64,000 nucleotides of DNA. Source: Chloroflexi bacterium CFX4. GTDB taxonomy: Bacteria > Chloroflexota > Anaerolineae > Aggregatilineales > UBA2796. The position numbers and the translations under genes are program-made. The stretch's first letter is position 1. The number at the start of each line of letters is the position of its first letter. The stretch is from positions 1 to 64,000 of the forward strand of contig QWHC01000003.1 of assembly GCA_021404685.1 (NCBI GenBank). Direction: 5' to 3'. The notes below the pieces were generated by a model. The model worked only from the letters and a program-made list of their open reading frames with translations, ran no database searches and was not told where the DNA came from. Of the stretch, positions 1-8,111 are shown piece after piece.

Positions 1-3000
1 GCTTGCGTTCGGATTGGTGATGACGAGCGTGATGGTGCTGACACCGCCAACTGGGATGCTGGTTGGGCTGAACGCCTTCGTGATGCTCGGCGGTGCAACT
101 GTGGTCAGCGTGGCGCTGCCGGTGTTGCCCGTGCCGCCGTTGGTCGAGGTGACGTTGTTCGTCGTGTTGACGTAGGCGCCATCTGCCGAGACCGTCACGT
201 TGACGGTGAGCGTGCAGTTGCTTGCCGCGGCGATGTTACCGCCGGTGAGTTGAATGCCCGCAGCGCCCGCAGCCAACACACCACCAAGGTTATCCAGCAG
301 CGTGCCGCCGCAGGTGTTAGAGGTGGTCAGTGGCGCGGCAACCGTCATACCGACTGGGAAAGTATCCGTCACAGCGATGCCCGTCAGTGCCACGCTTGCG
401 TTCGGATTGGTGATGACGAGAGTCAGCGTGCTGGTGCCACCTACCGTGATGTTCGATGGCGTGAAGGACTTCACAATGCTCGGCGGTGCCGGTGTGATCG
501 TCAGCGTAGCGGTGGCGGGCTGTGCATTGGTAACGCCTTCATTGGTAGTCAGCGCGCCTGCCGGGATAGTGTTGACGTAGGTATCTGGCACAGTGCCAGT
601 CACGTCGGCTTGGAAGGTGCAGGAGCCATTGGCTGGCACTGTTGCGCCGCTCAGGGTGATAGTTGTGCCGCCTGAAACTGCCGTGACCGTGCCTGCTGCA
701 CAGGTGGTGCTGGCATTGGCAGGCGAGGCAACCGTCAAGCCGGGCGGTAGGTTATCGGTGCCGCTGGCATTGGTCAGCAGCAAGCCGCCTGTATCGCGGA
801 TGGTGATGACCAGCGTCGAGACGCCGCCGGAAGCAATTGTGCTTGGCACGAACACCTTCGAGATGCTGACGCCGGGCAGGTTGGTCAGCGAGGCAGCGAT
901 GGGATCAGGGTTGCAGACACCTTCGATGGTGCAGACGCCGTTGGCAGGGATGACGTTGGTCAAGTTGCCGTTCACAGTCATGGTAGCGCGCACTTGCACC
1001 ACGCATGAACCATTCGGCGGAATAGTGCCGCCGGCAAAGGTGAAGAAACCATCGCCCGCGTTGGCTGTTACAACACCGCCCGCGCAGGTCGTGTTGGTAA
1101 CGACTGGCGCAGAGATGATCATGCCCGCCGGGAAGTTATCCACAAAGTTAGCACCCGTTAGCGGGATGGCATTCTGATTCGTGAGCGTCACCGTCAAGAG
1201 CGAATCCGCACCGCCGTAGACGAGCGTCGGATCGAACTCTTTCACAGCGCGCATGGTCAACTGGGCAAAGTTCAGCGTCGCAGAGGCGGGCTGCACATTG
1301 CTGATACCTTGATTGCTTGTCACATTCCCAATCGGGATGACGTTGGTGGTGTTGCCGCTTGTAAACGGACCTGCACCGAACGGTACGACATCAAAGGTGA
1401 TCGTACAGGTACCCGGCACTGCCGCAACCTGTGCCAAAATCTCACCGCCGGTCAGGGTGACCGTATCCGAACCCGGCACAGCCGTCACAACGCCTGCGCC
1501 GCAGGTCGTGCTGGCATTAGCGGGATTCCGCACGCGCAGTTGGCGCGCACCGGTATTCGGCAGCGGGTCGGTCAGAGTGACGCCCGTCAGCGGGAAAGTG
1601 TTGGTGTTTGTGAGTGTGATGGTGATCGTGGAGTAGCCGCCAACCGTAATGGTGCTTGGCACAAACTGCTTGCTCACCGTCAAGCCGCTGTTGACGGTCA
1701 GGGTGGCATTCAGTGCGCCGGTGTTGGTAGTGCCTTGGCTGTTGGTGATGGCGCCTGCTGGGATGCTGTTGACGTAGACACCGGGGACGCTGCTGGTCAC
1801 GTCCACGAAAATATCGCAGTTGCCAGTGGCTGGCACGGTCACAAAGCGGACGAGGAACGCCGTCTCGCCACCACTGAGCGGCGTGAAGGTTGGCGGATCG
1901 TTGCGCGTCATGACGGGCGGTGCGCTGCCACAGTTGGTGAAGGCGATGTTAGGCGGATTGTTGATCACAACGTTGGCGGGCAGGTTATCCACAAAGGTAA
2001 CGCCAGTCAACGGTGTGGATGGATCGCCGCCGCTACGGTTCAGGCGCACGCGGATGCGCGAAACGCCACCCGGATTAATGGTGGTGGGCGTAAAGAGCTT
2101 CGAGCCGCCAATGTTGCCGGGCGCAGTGGAAGTGCCAGTGATGGTGGCAGAGCCGGGCAGCGCGTTGCTGGCGCCTTCGCTGGTCGTCACACCACCTGCC
2201 GGGATGGTGTTGGTGCGCGTGCCAACCACGTTCATCACCACATCTACTTCGATGATACACTCGCCCGGCACGCTGATGGTGCCAGCGGGAATGGTGCCGC
2301 CGCTCAGGCTGAAAGAGGTAGAGCCAGCCGTTGCACCTGTGACTGTGCCGCCGCAAGTATTGTTCAGGTTGGGCGGCGCAGCAACTGTTACGTCGCCATT
2401 GCCGCCGTTCGGCAGCGTATCGGTGAGGGCAACGCCGGTATAGGGTGTACCGGTTGGGTTACGCAGCGTGATCCGCAAACGCGTGACGCCGCCTTGTGAA
2501 ACTGAGGTGGGCGTGAAGGATTTCTGCACTTGCAAATTCTGCACACTCAGCGTGGCAGAACGGTTGGTTGGATCAGTGACGCCTTGCTGGCTTTGCAGTG
2601 AGCCACCGGGAATTTGGTTCGTGTAAATGCCCGGCGTCAGCGAGGTCACCGGCACTGTGATTACGCAGTTGGGTGTGGGTTGCACCGTAGCGCCAGTCAG
2701 GGTGATCGTGTCACCACCAATCGGCGCACTGACAACGCCTGCACCACAGCCCGTCAACGTTGCAGTACCATTGATAATCACGCCGGCGGGCAAAACATCC
2801 GTCAGCGAGACATTGGTCATGTTAATGGTATTGCTGTTGTTGTTGATGGTAATGGTTAGCGTAGAGTTCTGCCCAACAAAGACGGTGGTCGGCGCAAACG
2901 CCTTCGAGACGGTGGCGTTGGGCATACTCTCAATCAGGAGGGTGGCGCTGGCAGGTGTGCTATTGGTGACGGGGCCGTTGGGTCCCGTCGAGATAAGCGC

Positions 3001-3444
3001 GCTGGCAGGGATCGTGTTAATGCTATTGCCCTGCACGGTCGAGGTAATATCCACCTCAAAGTAACACTCACCATTGATCGCACCAACCTTAGGTGGCACG
3101 GTACCGCCGTTCAGCGTGAACGATGTGCCGCCGGGCGTCGCGCTCACCGAACCGCCCGAACAAGTGGTCAGGGCGTTGGTCGGGTTGGCAACTGTCATGC
3201 CAGGGGGCAGGTTATCGGTCAGGCTGGTGATGGAGAGAGAATAGCTGTTCGGGTTATAGATGAAGACGCGCAGTTTAGCAACGCCGCCGGGTGGAATAAT
3301 CGTGGGAATGAACTGCTTGTTGACCTGCGCCTCGTTTGGGTCTGCTTGGGAAAGCACCTCGCTGCTGGGCGAAAGCGCCAGCACAACGAGCATAAGCAGC
3401 AACACCCAACGTACAAGAGAATGAAACCGATGTTGTGTTGTCAT
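1..3444 (-). CDS. Large secreted protein of tandem DUF11/DUF7933-type Ig-like repeats (5' part; cut by window edge)
   Basis: The minus frame is open from an ATG at 3444 to base 1 (1148 codons) and continues outside. It starts with a signal peptide (MTTQHRF, then a hydrophobic stretch ending in SSEVLSQA). About nine repeats of roughly 125-144 residues follow. Each opens with a K-x-F-x-P block, a G-G-x-S/T strand and an x-N-P/N-N turn, then a D-x-L-P-x-G block and single conserved cysteines. Repeat starts lie near 3317, 2902, 2527, 2099, 1671, 1240, 857, 471 and 79. Domains of this kind form extended stalks on surface proteins of Chloroflexota, Actinomycetota and others, so a surface or adhesion role is inferred. 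The C-terminal anchor is outside the window. A GAAGGACGG ribosome site precedes the start. The plus strand shows many false reading frames here because of the repeats. Confidence 0.85.
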   Translation of the reverse strand, partial: MTTQHRFHSLVRWVLLLMLVVLALSPSSEVLSQADPNEAQVNKQFIPTIIPPGGVAKLRVFIYNPNSYSLSITSLTDNLPPGMTVANPTNALTTCSGGSVSATPGGTSFTLNGGTVPPKVGAINGECYFEVDITSTVQGNSINTIPASALISTGPNGPVTNSTPASATLLIESMPNATVSKAFAPTTVFVGQNSTLTITINNNSNTINMTNVSLTDVLPAGVIINGTATLTGCGAGVVSAPIGGDTITLTGATVQPTPNCVITVPVTSLTPGIYTNQIPGGSLQSQQGVTDPTNRSATLSVQNLQVQKSFTPTSVSQGGVTRLRITLRNPTGTPYTGVALTDTLPNGGNGDVTVAAPPNLNNTCGGTVTGATAGSTSFSLSGGTIPAGTISVPGECIIEVDVVMNVVGTRTNTIPAGGVTTSEGASNALPGSATITGTSTAPGNIGGSKLFTPTTINPGGVSRIRVRLNRSGGDPSTPLTGVTFVDNLPANVVINNPPNIAFTNCGSAPPVMTRNDPPTFTPLSGGETAFLVRFVTVPATGNCDIFVDVTSSVPGVYVNSIPAGAITNSQGTTNTGALNATLTVNSGLTVSKQFVPSTITVGGYSTITITLTNTNTFPLTGVTLTDPLPNTGARQLRVRNPANASTTCGAGVVTAVPGSDTVTLTGGEILAQVAAVPGTCTITFDVVPFGAGPFTSGNTTNVIPIGNVTSNQGISNVQPASATLNFAQLTMRAVKEFDPTLVYGGADSLLTVTLTNQNAIPLTGANFVDNFPAGMIISAPVVTNTTCAGGVVTANAGDGFFTFAGGTIPPNGSCVVQVRATMTVNGNLTNVIPANGVCTIEGVCNPDPIAASLTNLPGVSISKVFVPSTIASGGVSTLVITIRDTGGLLLTNASGTDNLPPGLTVASPANASTTCAAGTVTAVSGGTTITLSGATVPANGSCTFQADVTGTVPDTYVNTIPAGALTTNEGVTNAQPATATLTITPAPPSIVKSFTPSNITVGGTSTLTLVITNPNASVALTGIAVTDTFPVGMTVAAPLTTSNTCGGTLLDNLGGVLAAGAAGIQLTGGNIAAASNCTLTVNVTVSADGAYVNTTNNVTSTNGGTGNTGSATLTTVAPPSITKAFSPTSIPVGGVSTITLVITNPNAS

Positions 3445-3904
3445 AGTCGAAGCCGTCCTTCAAATTTTGGGCAAACGTCTGCCGCTGCGCTTAGCGAAAT
3501 AGTCAAAGTAAGACGTTGCACGCACGGGCTTAATAGATGCCTGAACTGCGTTTAGGAGCAAACTAAATCTTTACAAAATTAGGTTTTCATTTAGCTCCTT
3601 CTAAGCGTATTCACAGCGCTTCCTCATTATAAAGGGAGAATAATAAAAAATAAACATTGGATAAGAGTCTTATAAAAAACTAGCCACCTTACTTGACCAA
3701 CTGGCTAGGAGCAATCCTCTACCTTTAGGACTGTTACCCTTCAATCTCTCGACGAGAAGCGATCGCCAAAGGTCGTCATTTCGAGAATCTTTCTCACTCA
3801 GACGTACCCCATCATGTATTACAAACTATGCACAAAGGCTTGGCGTTTTGATGTGCTTTGCACTAAAGTCTACGCATCGCTTTTACAGAGATTGGACGTG
3901 CCAA
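3445..3904. other. Intergenic region between divergent genes, AT-rich
   Basis: This 460-base gap separates the repeat protein (minus) from the SRPBCC gene (plus). The stretch from about 3550 to 3680 is clearly richer in A and T than the coding sequence around it and should hold the promoters of both genes, but no convincing -35/-10 pair was found. It also carries a terminator-like hairpin pointing left (3674-3708). The reading frame of the next gene extends upstream to 3848, but those extra codons look non-coding. No RNA gene was recognised. Confidence 0.5.
3674..3708 (-). terminator. Terminator-like hairpin pointing left, 230 bases upstream of the repeat protein
   Basis: On the minus strand the arms CTAGCCA and TGGCTAG (3702-3708 and 3680-3686) form a 7-bp stem with a 15-base loop. 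It is followed at once by a run of six T (3674-3679). This is the shape of an intrinsic terminator. No minus-strand gene lies just to the right, so it either ends an antisense transcript from the SRPBCC gene side or acts as a leader attenuator for the repeat protein. Confidence 0.5.
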
Positions 3905-4381
3905 ATGCACCTGAGCGATACATTTACATTTCAGGCAGCCCAACTTGCCGTGTGGGATGCGCTGATGGATATTGAAGGGATTGCTGCCGCGCTGGGCGTG
4001 CATCGGATTGTGCCGTTGGCGGGGCGGGCGCAACTGTGGCGTGCCACAATTCGCTTCAAGTGGCTGCTTATCAACAGCACAGCCAGCTACCTTGTGCAAA
4101 TGTCGGAAGTGAACGCGCCGCACAGCTACCGTCTTACGGTCAGTGGCGAAGGACGGCAAAGTTTGGTCAGTGGGACGGGCGTGATCCGCCTGAACGCTTT
4201 GAGCAACACCCACACGCGCCTTGATTGGCACGCCGAGAGCGCCTTCGCGCCCGCCCTGCAAAGGGTGGCACAGCCGCTCATCAAACAGACGGTTAGCACG
4301 CTCAGCCGCACCTTTTTCAGCCGTTTGGCAGCCTACATCAGCGCGCAGCCAAAGCAGCAGGTGCAGCCCGTTAATGGGTAG
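3905..4381 (+). CDS. SRPBCC-fold protein of the CoxG (CO dehydrogenase subunit G) family
   Basis: The 158-residue protein begins MHLSDTFTFQA. A longer reading with a start at 3848 adds 19 poorly supported residues. The pattern matches CoxG/polyketide-cyclase-like SRPBCC proteins: an opening strand, a V-W-D-A-L-x-D helix, a GR-A-x-L-W-R-A-T-I-R-F-K strand, a G-E-G-R block, a long strand with T-R-L-D-W-H-A, and a C-terminal helix (QPLIKQTVSTLSRTFF). These proteins bind hydrophobic ligands in a deep pocket. CoxG helps recruit CO dehydrogenase to the membrane, but no cox genes are present, so the ligand and role are unknown. It runs ahead of the TIR-NACHT gene with a 124-base gap that holds a candidate promoter. 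Confidence 0.75.
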   Translation: MHLSDTFTFQAAQLAVWDALMDIEGIAAALGVHRIVPLAGRAQLWRATIRFKWLLINSTASYLVQMSEVNAPHSYRLTVSGEGRQSLVSGTGVIRLNALSNTHTRLDWHAESAFAPALQRVAQPLIKQTVSTLSRTFFSRLAAYISAQPKQQVQPVNG

Positions 4382-4412
4382 CCCAAAAGTTTGATAGAAA
4401 TTGTAAATAAAT

Positions 4413-4441
4413 TTGTTTCTGACGTTCAGTTAGACCATAAT
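4413..4441 (+). promoter_or_regulatory. Candidate sigma-70 promoter for the TIR-NACHT-FGE gene
   Basis: TTGTTT (4413-4418) and CATAAT (4436-4441) are separated by 17 bases in an AT-rich stretch, 64 bases ahead of the preferred start. This would let the gene be transcribed separately from the upstream SRPBCC gene. Confidence 0.4.
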
Positions 4442-4505
4442 AGCCGCTACACCTTTCACCGCGCCGCCGAGCGGCTCTCATCTTATGGCAAACAAGGAAG
4501 CGGCG

Positions 4506-7500
4506 ATGCCTGAAACAATTTTTCTTTCATATCAACGCCAGTCCCAAGCCGTTGCGGAGGCACTTTATACGGCACTTACACAGTACGGATTTACCGTTTG
4601 GCAGGATGTGCATAACATTCGCCACACTGATCAACGGTCGCAAGCAATTGACAGCGCATTGCGCAGTACGGATCGCCTCGTCCTCTTGATGACACCCGCT
4701 GCTATGCGATCCCGCGAAGTCTTTAACGAGTGGTTCTATTTCTACAATAAGCGCAAGCCGCTGCACTGCCTGATGGTCGAAAAGTGTGAGCCGCACTACC
4801 AATTGTTGCCCTTCCAATACCTGCCTTGGGAGACACCCGAACAACGCGATTATGCCAAGCTGTGCGCTGAACTCGGTGCGCCCTTCACAGTGCCGAATGC
4901 TGCCAAACAGAGCATTATTGTGCCAAGTGAGTTTGCGCCCGAACGCACCCTGCGCCAGCTAAGGGATGAACTGCTCCGCACCATTCAAAACGCCGACAAA
5001 ATTGCTGTGACCCCTGAACAAATCGCTGAGATTCGCCTTCAAGAGCCACAGGACGAAACCGAATACTTGCTTGCCTGCTATGCTAAATGGTGTGAAGCGC
5101 GCTTTGCCCTTGATGAGAAATTTATCAACCTTGCCCTGTTGGTGCAGGAAGAGGATCGCTACACCGAAAAACGCGGCACGCGCCACTATAGCGATCTATA
5201 TGAGGCGTTGCAGCAAGCGAGCTCACCCGTTGTGGTGCTGCTTGGGTTGCCCGGTGCAGGTAAATCTACCTTGTTACGCCGTCTGGAGATGGACATCGCC
5301 CTTGAGTCATTGCGTGGAGTCACCACACGCCGCTTGCTACCCTTTTACATCTCGCTGTCACGCTATGGCACTGGTTTGACGGACGTGCAAGCACTGCCCA
5401 ATCCGCTAGAGTGGCTTGCCCAGTGTTGGCAGTCTGCCGCCCCTAATTTACCCAGCTTACCTGATCTGCTCCGCCAGCGCCGCGTGGTGCTGATTTTGGA
5501 TGGCTTGAACGAAATACCCTATACGAGCCCCTCAGACTACAAGCGGCGCTTGGATGTATGGCGCACCTTTTTACAAGAATACATTTTCGAAATGCATGGT
5601 AACAAGGCAATTTTTGCCTGCCGCAGCATAGATTACAGCCAAACGCTCAGCCATCCTGATTACCCCGTGCCGCAGTTTCGCCTTCAGCCGCTTGAATCGC
5701 TACAAATGCAGGACTACCTGAAGCGCTATGCGCCTGAACACGCCCAGCAGATTTGGCAGGTGTTGGAAAATAACGCCGAACTGCTCGAATTGTTCCGTGT
5801 GCCGTACCTACTGCGCCTGCTCACCGAACTATTTCACGAATTTGGCAGCGTGCCACGCGGACGCGCTCATACCTTCACGCGCCTTATCCGCAAGCTGGTC
5901 AAGCGCGAATTGGAGAACCGAACCCCTGCGCTCAGCCATGAAGATTTACTCAGCGCGATGGCGCGCAGCATTTTTCTAGAGAATGTTAGGCTTGATCAGC
6001 CACATTATCTACCTGATCAAGAACTCTTGATTGCTGCGCTGTCAGGCTTTGCCCACACCTTACAAAACCTTGCACAAGGGCAGCGCCTCGTCAGCCTGTG
6101 GTATCAGGATGCGCGTGATCAGGTGGCAGCGCCAGAGGCACGGCGTGAGCAAGTGCTGCAAGCCGGCTTTGCGCTTACCACGTTGGAGTTGGATCACGAT
6201 CACAATGTGCGTTTCTTCCATCAACTTTTGCAGGAATATTTCGCTGCACGGTTGCTCGCCCGCACCCCTAACCCCGCCCTCGCCCGCAGCGAGTGGCAAG
6301 CGCAGTATATTAAGCCATCTTTGGAAGATGTGGTCAGCAGTTTGCCCCATCATGATCCGCTGCCGCCTATGCCAACTACTGGTTGGGAGGTTTCTATGGT
6401 TCTCGCCGCCGCTATGACGCAAAATCAAGAGCAGTTCGTGCGCGATCTAATCGCACCAAATCTGCCGCTCGCCGCCTATTGTGCTGCTGCGCCGGATGTC
6501 CACGTGAGCGCGCAGTTGCGTGCTGAACTGCGCGATCTGCTGATCGCCCGCAGTGGCGATTCTGAGGCTGACCTGCGCGCTCGTATTGCCGCTGCCAAAG
6601 CGCTCGGTGATTTGGGCGATCCGCGTTTTGCCGCACAGCGTAGCGAAGCAGCCTTCATCGTGCCGCCGTTCTCCCACATTGAAGGGGGCGAATACCGCAT
6701 CGGCAGCGATGAAAATCCTGATGAACAGCCTATTCACACCGTGCGGCTGGCACCCTTCCAAATTGGGCAGTTTCCCATCACCAACGCTGAGTACCGCTTG
6801 TTCATTGAGGCAGGCGGCTATGAGGATCAGCGTTGGTGGCAAGGTGAGGCAGCCGAGCGCTGGCGCAGCGGCGGGGAAACCTACGTGCTGGACAAGGCGG
6901 AATGGCGTGCGCGCAACGCTGAACGGCGCGCCATGCTGAGCGACGGGCGCTTACAAGCACAGTTGGAGAGCGGCGAGATTACCCAAGCACAGTTCGAGAG
7001 CCGCAAACGCCTTGCCGAAATGAGCGAGGCTGAGTTCGAGGCGGAACTGGCAACATGGTATCCCACAGCACGGCGCACCTTGCCTGCCCATTGGCACGAT
7101 ACACGCTTCAATGCACCAACACAGCCAGTGGTCGGTGTGACGTGGTATGAGGCGCGTGCCTACTGCGCCTGGCTGGCGCATCACAGCGGTTTGCCTGTGC
7201 GCTTGCCCACTGAAGCGGAACGCGAAGTGGCAGTGCGCGGCGCTGCCATGCGCCGCTATGCCTATGGCGAGAAAGCCGATCCTAAGTGCGCCAACACGGT
7301 TGAGGCACACATCGGCGGCACCACACCCATTGGCATTTTTCCGTGCGGTGCAACGCCCGAAGGCGTGCATGATTTAAGTGGCAACATCTGGGAATGGACA
7401 AGCACGCTGCGGCGCGCCTATCCCTACCATGCTGATGATGGACGGGAAGACGCGCACACGCCCGATGAACATCGCGTTGTACGTGGTGGATCGTGGTATC

Positions 7501-7595
7501 ACAGCGCGCAGCAAGCACGCGGTGCCTATCGTGGTGTGCCATACCGTCCGTACCATGCCAATGATAATGTGGGCTTCCGCATTGTGGTTGGCTAG
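4506..7595 (+). CDS. STAND NTPase with TIR, NACHT and FGE-sulfatase-like domains; candidate immune receptor
   Basis: The protein has 1029 residues. The start at 4506 (MPETIFLSYQR) is preferred over 4485 because AAGGA lies seven bases upstream. Residues about 2-130 form a TIR domain (IFLSYQRQ, GFTVWQDV, and the SREVFNEW segment where TIR NADases carry their catalytic Glu). Residues about 248-256 are Walker A (GLPGAGKST) and about 330-341 Walker B (VVLILDGLNEIP), so the middle is a NACHT-type NTPase followed by a helical region to about 700. Residues about 720-1029 are an FGE-sulfatase/C-type-lectin-like fold (GGEYRIGSDENPDEQP, RLPTEAERE, LSGNIWEW, VVRGGSWY, NVGFRIV) interrupted by a charged helical insert near 790-860. 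The catalytic Cys pair of true FGE enzymes is absent, so this end probably senses a ligand. Known bacterial NACHT and TIR-STAND proteins act in anti-phage defence. That role is inferred here, and control of another cell-death or signalling response is possible. Confidence 0.9.
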   Translation: MPETIFLSYQRQSQAVAEALYTALTQYGFTVWQDVHNIRHTDQRSQAIDSALRSTDRLVLLMTPAAMRSREVFNEWFYFYNKRKPLHCLMVEKCEPHYQLLPFQYLPWETPEQRDYAKLCAELGAPFTVPNAAKQSIIVPSEFAPERTLRQLRDELLRTIQNADKIAVTPEQIAEIRLQEPQDETEYLLACYAKWCEARFALDEKFINLALLVQEEDRYTEKRGTRHYSDLYEALQQASSPVVVLLGLPGAGKSTLLRRLEMDIALESLRGVTTRRLLPFYISLSRYGTGLTDVQALPNPLEWLAQCWQSAAPNLPSLPDLLRQRRVVLILDGLNEIPYTSPSDYKRRLDVWRTFLQEYIFEMHGNKAIFACRSIDYSQTLSHPDYPVPQFRLQPLESLQMQDYLKRYAPEHAQQIWQVLENNAELLELFRVPYLLRLLTELFHEFGSVPRGRAHTFTRLIRKLVKRELENRTPALSHEDLLSAMARSIFLENVRLDQPHYLPDQELLIAALSGFAHTLQNLAQGQRLVSLWYQDARDQVAAPEARREQVLQAGFALTTLELDHDHNVRFFHQLLQEYFAARLLARTPNPALARSEWQAQYIKPSLEDVVSSLPHHDPLPPMPTTGWEVSMVLAAAMTQNQEQFVRDLIAPNLPLAAYCAAAPDVHVSAQLRAELRDLLIARSGDSEADLRARIAAAKALGDLGDPRFAAQRSEAAFIVPPFSHIEGGEYRIGSDENPDEQPIHTVRLAPFQIGQFPITNAEYRLFIEAGGYEDQRWWQGEAAERWRSGGETYVLDKAEWRARNAERRAMLSDGRLQAQLESGEITQAQFESRKRLAEMSEAEFEAELATWYPTARRTLPAHWHDTRFNAPTQPVVGVTWYEARAYCAWLAHHSGLPVRLPTEAEREVAVRGAAMRRYAYGEKADPKCANTVEAHIGGTTPIGIFPCGATPEGVHDLSGNIWEWTSTLRRAYPYHADDGREDAHTPDEHRVVRGGSWYHSAQQARGAYRGVPYRPYHANDNVGFRIVVG

Positions 7596-7626
7596 GCGCG
7601 CCAACCCTGCCAAGCCCTACTCCATA

Positions 7627-7654
7627 GCCCTTGACTCGCCGATGAGTCAAGGGC
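7627..7654 (+). terminator. Perfect 11-bp hairpin after the STAND gene, no T-run
   Basis: GCCCTTGACTC and GAGTCAAGGGC flank a 6-base loop, 31 bases after the stop codon. No poly-T follows. Several other 3' ends in the window carry the same kind of long perfect stem, so it probably marks transcript ends or protects the mRNA 3' end. Confidence 0.5.
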
Positions 7655-7691
7655 GACTACCGCACCCTCACGCAGTGTGATCCAAGAACAG

Positions 7692-7726
7692 CTTTTACAG
7701 TTAGCAACTGTAAAGTACCTGTAAAG
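7692..7726 (+). promoter_or_regulatory. Candidate response-regulator site: CTGTAAAG repeats
   Basis: A 21-base palindrome (TTTACAGTT-agc-AACTGTAAA, 7694-7714) overlaps two direct copies of CTGTAAAG at 7708-7715 and 7719-7726. The direct copies lie 11 bases apart, one helical turn, the spacing typical of OmpR/PhoB-type sites. A TATAAT box follows at 7748-7753. The combination suggests regulated transcription of the gene at 8112, but this is inference. Confidence 0.4.
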
Positions 7727-7836
7727 ACTTGATCGCGCATCATTACATATAATGCTTGAACTTATCACTAACCTGTTATAAACTTTAGTTAACATTGAAG
7801 TTCCATTGCCTCAATTGTAATTTTCTTGAAACGCAA

Positions 7837-8020
7837 GTTTCCGCGATTCTTCTGTTACGCTTTTATCATTAAAGGGGGCACCGCCTGTTTGTTGATGCGC
7901 GTGGATAGCACTTCGCCTGACTTCCAGAAATGTGCCTATCCGTTGTGCATCTGCTTAATGTTTGGTCGGTTTGGGTGCTGCTGCGATTTTTCTGTTAGGT
8001 TTCCGCGAATCTTTTGTAAC
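7837..8020 (+). repeat. Pair of 22-base imperfect direct repeats
   Basis: Two copies of GTTTCCGCGAnTCTTnTGTnAC lie at 7837-7858 and 7999-8020, 162 bases apart and identical at 19 of 22 positions. They sit in the presumed leader of the gene at 8112. Function unknown. Confidence 0.45.
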
Positions 8021-8111
8021 AGGTAGTGGCTTTTCCCGCTTTTTGTTCTCATTGTGAAGAACGCGGACGGTCTGATCCATTTGCAACCATCATCAGGAGT
8101 CATCATCACTC

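Larger units (their letters stand above)
7596..8111. other. Long intergenic leader region with repeats and palindromes
   Basis: This 516-base gap separates the STAND gene from the secreted glycosidase-like gene. It holds a perfect hairpin just after the STAND gene (7627-7654), a palindrome with direct repeats (7692-7726), a TATAAT box (7748-7753) and a pair of 22-base imperfect direct repeats (7837-7858 and 7999-8020). Short open frames at 7826 and 8054 have no coding character. If transcription starts near 7760, the downstream mRNA has a leader of about 350 bases. Confidence 0.5.

Noticed and set aside
1..3064. Several plus-strand open frames of 80-400 codons in the repeat region
   Set aside because: They are shadows of the minus-strand repeat protein; the minus frame has a signal peptide, recognisable domains and no stop over 1148 codons.
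1..3300. Regular repeats that could suggest a CRISPR array or satellite
   Set aside because: Units of about 375-430 bases code for protein domains in one frame; no short direct repeats with spacers.
3748..3770. GCGATCGCC reminiscent of the cyanobacterial HIP1 repeat
   Set aside because: Only one occurrence was noticed, so it is most likely chance.
4506..7595. A classical formylglycine-generating enzyme
   Set aside because: The C-terminal fold lacks the catalytic Cys pair; residues at that place are Tyr, His, Ser and Ala.
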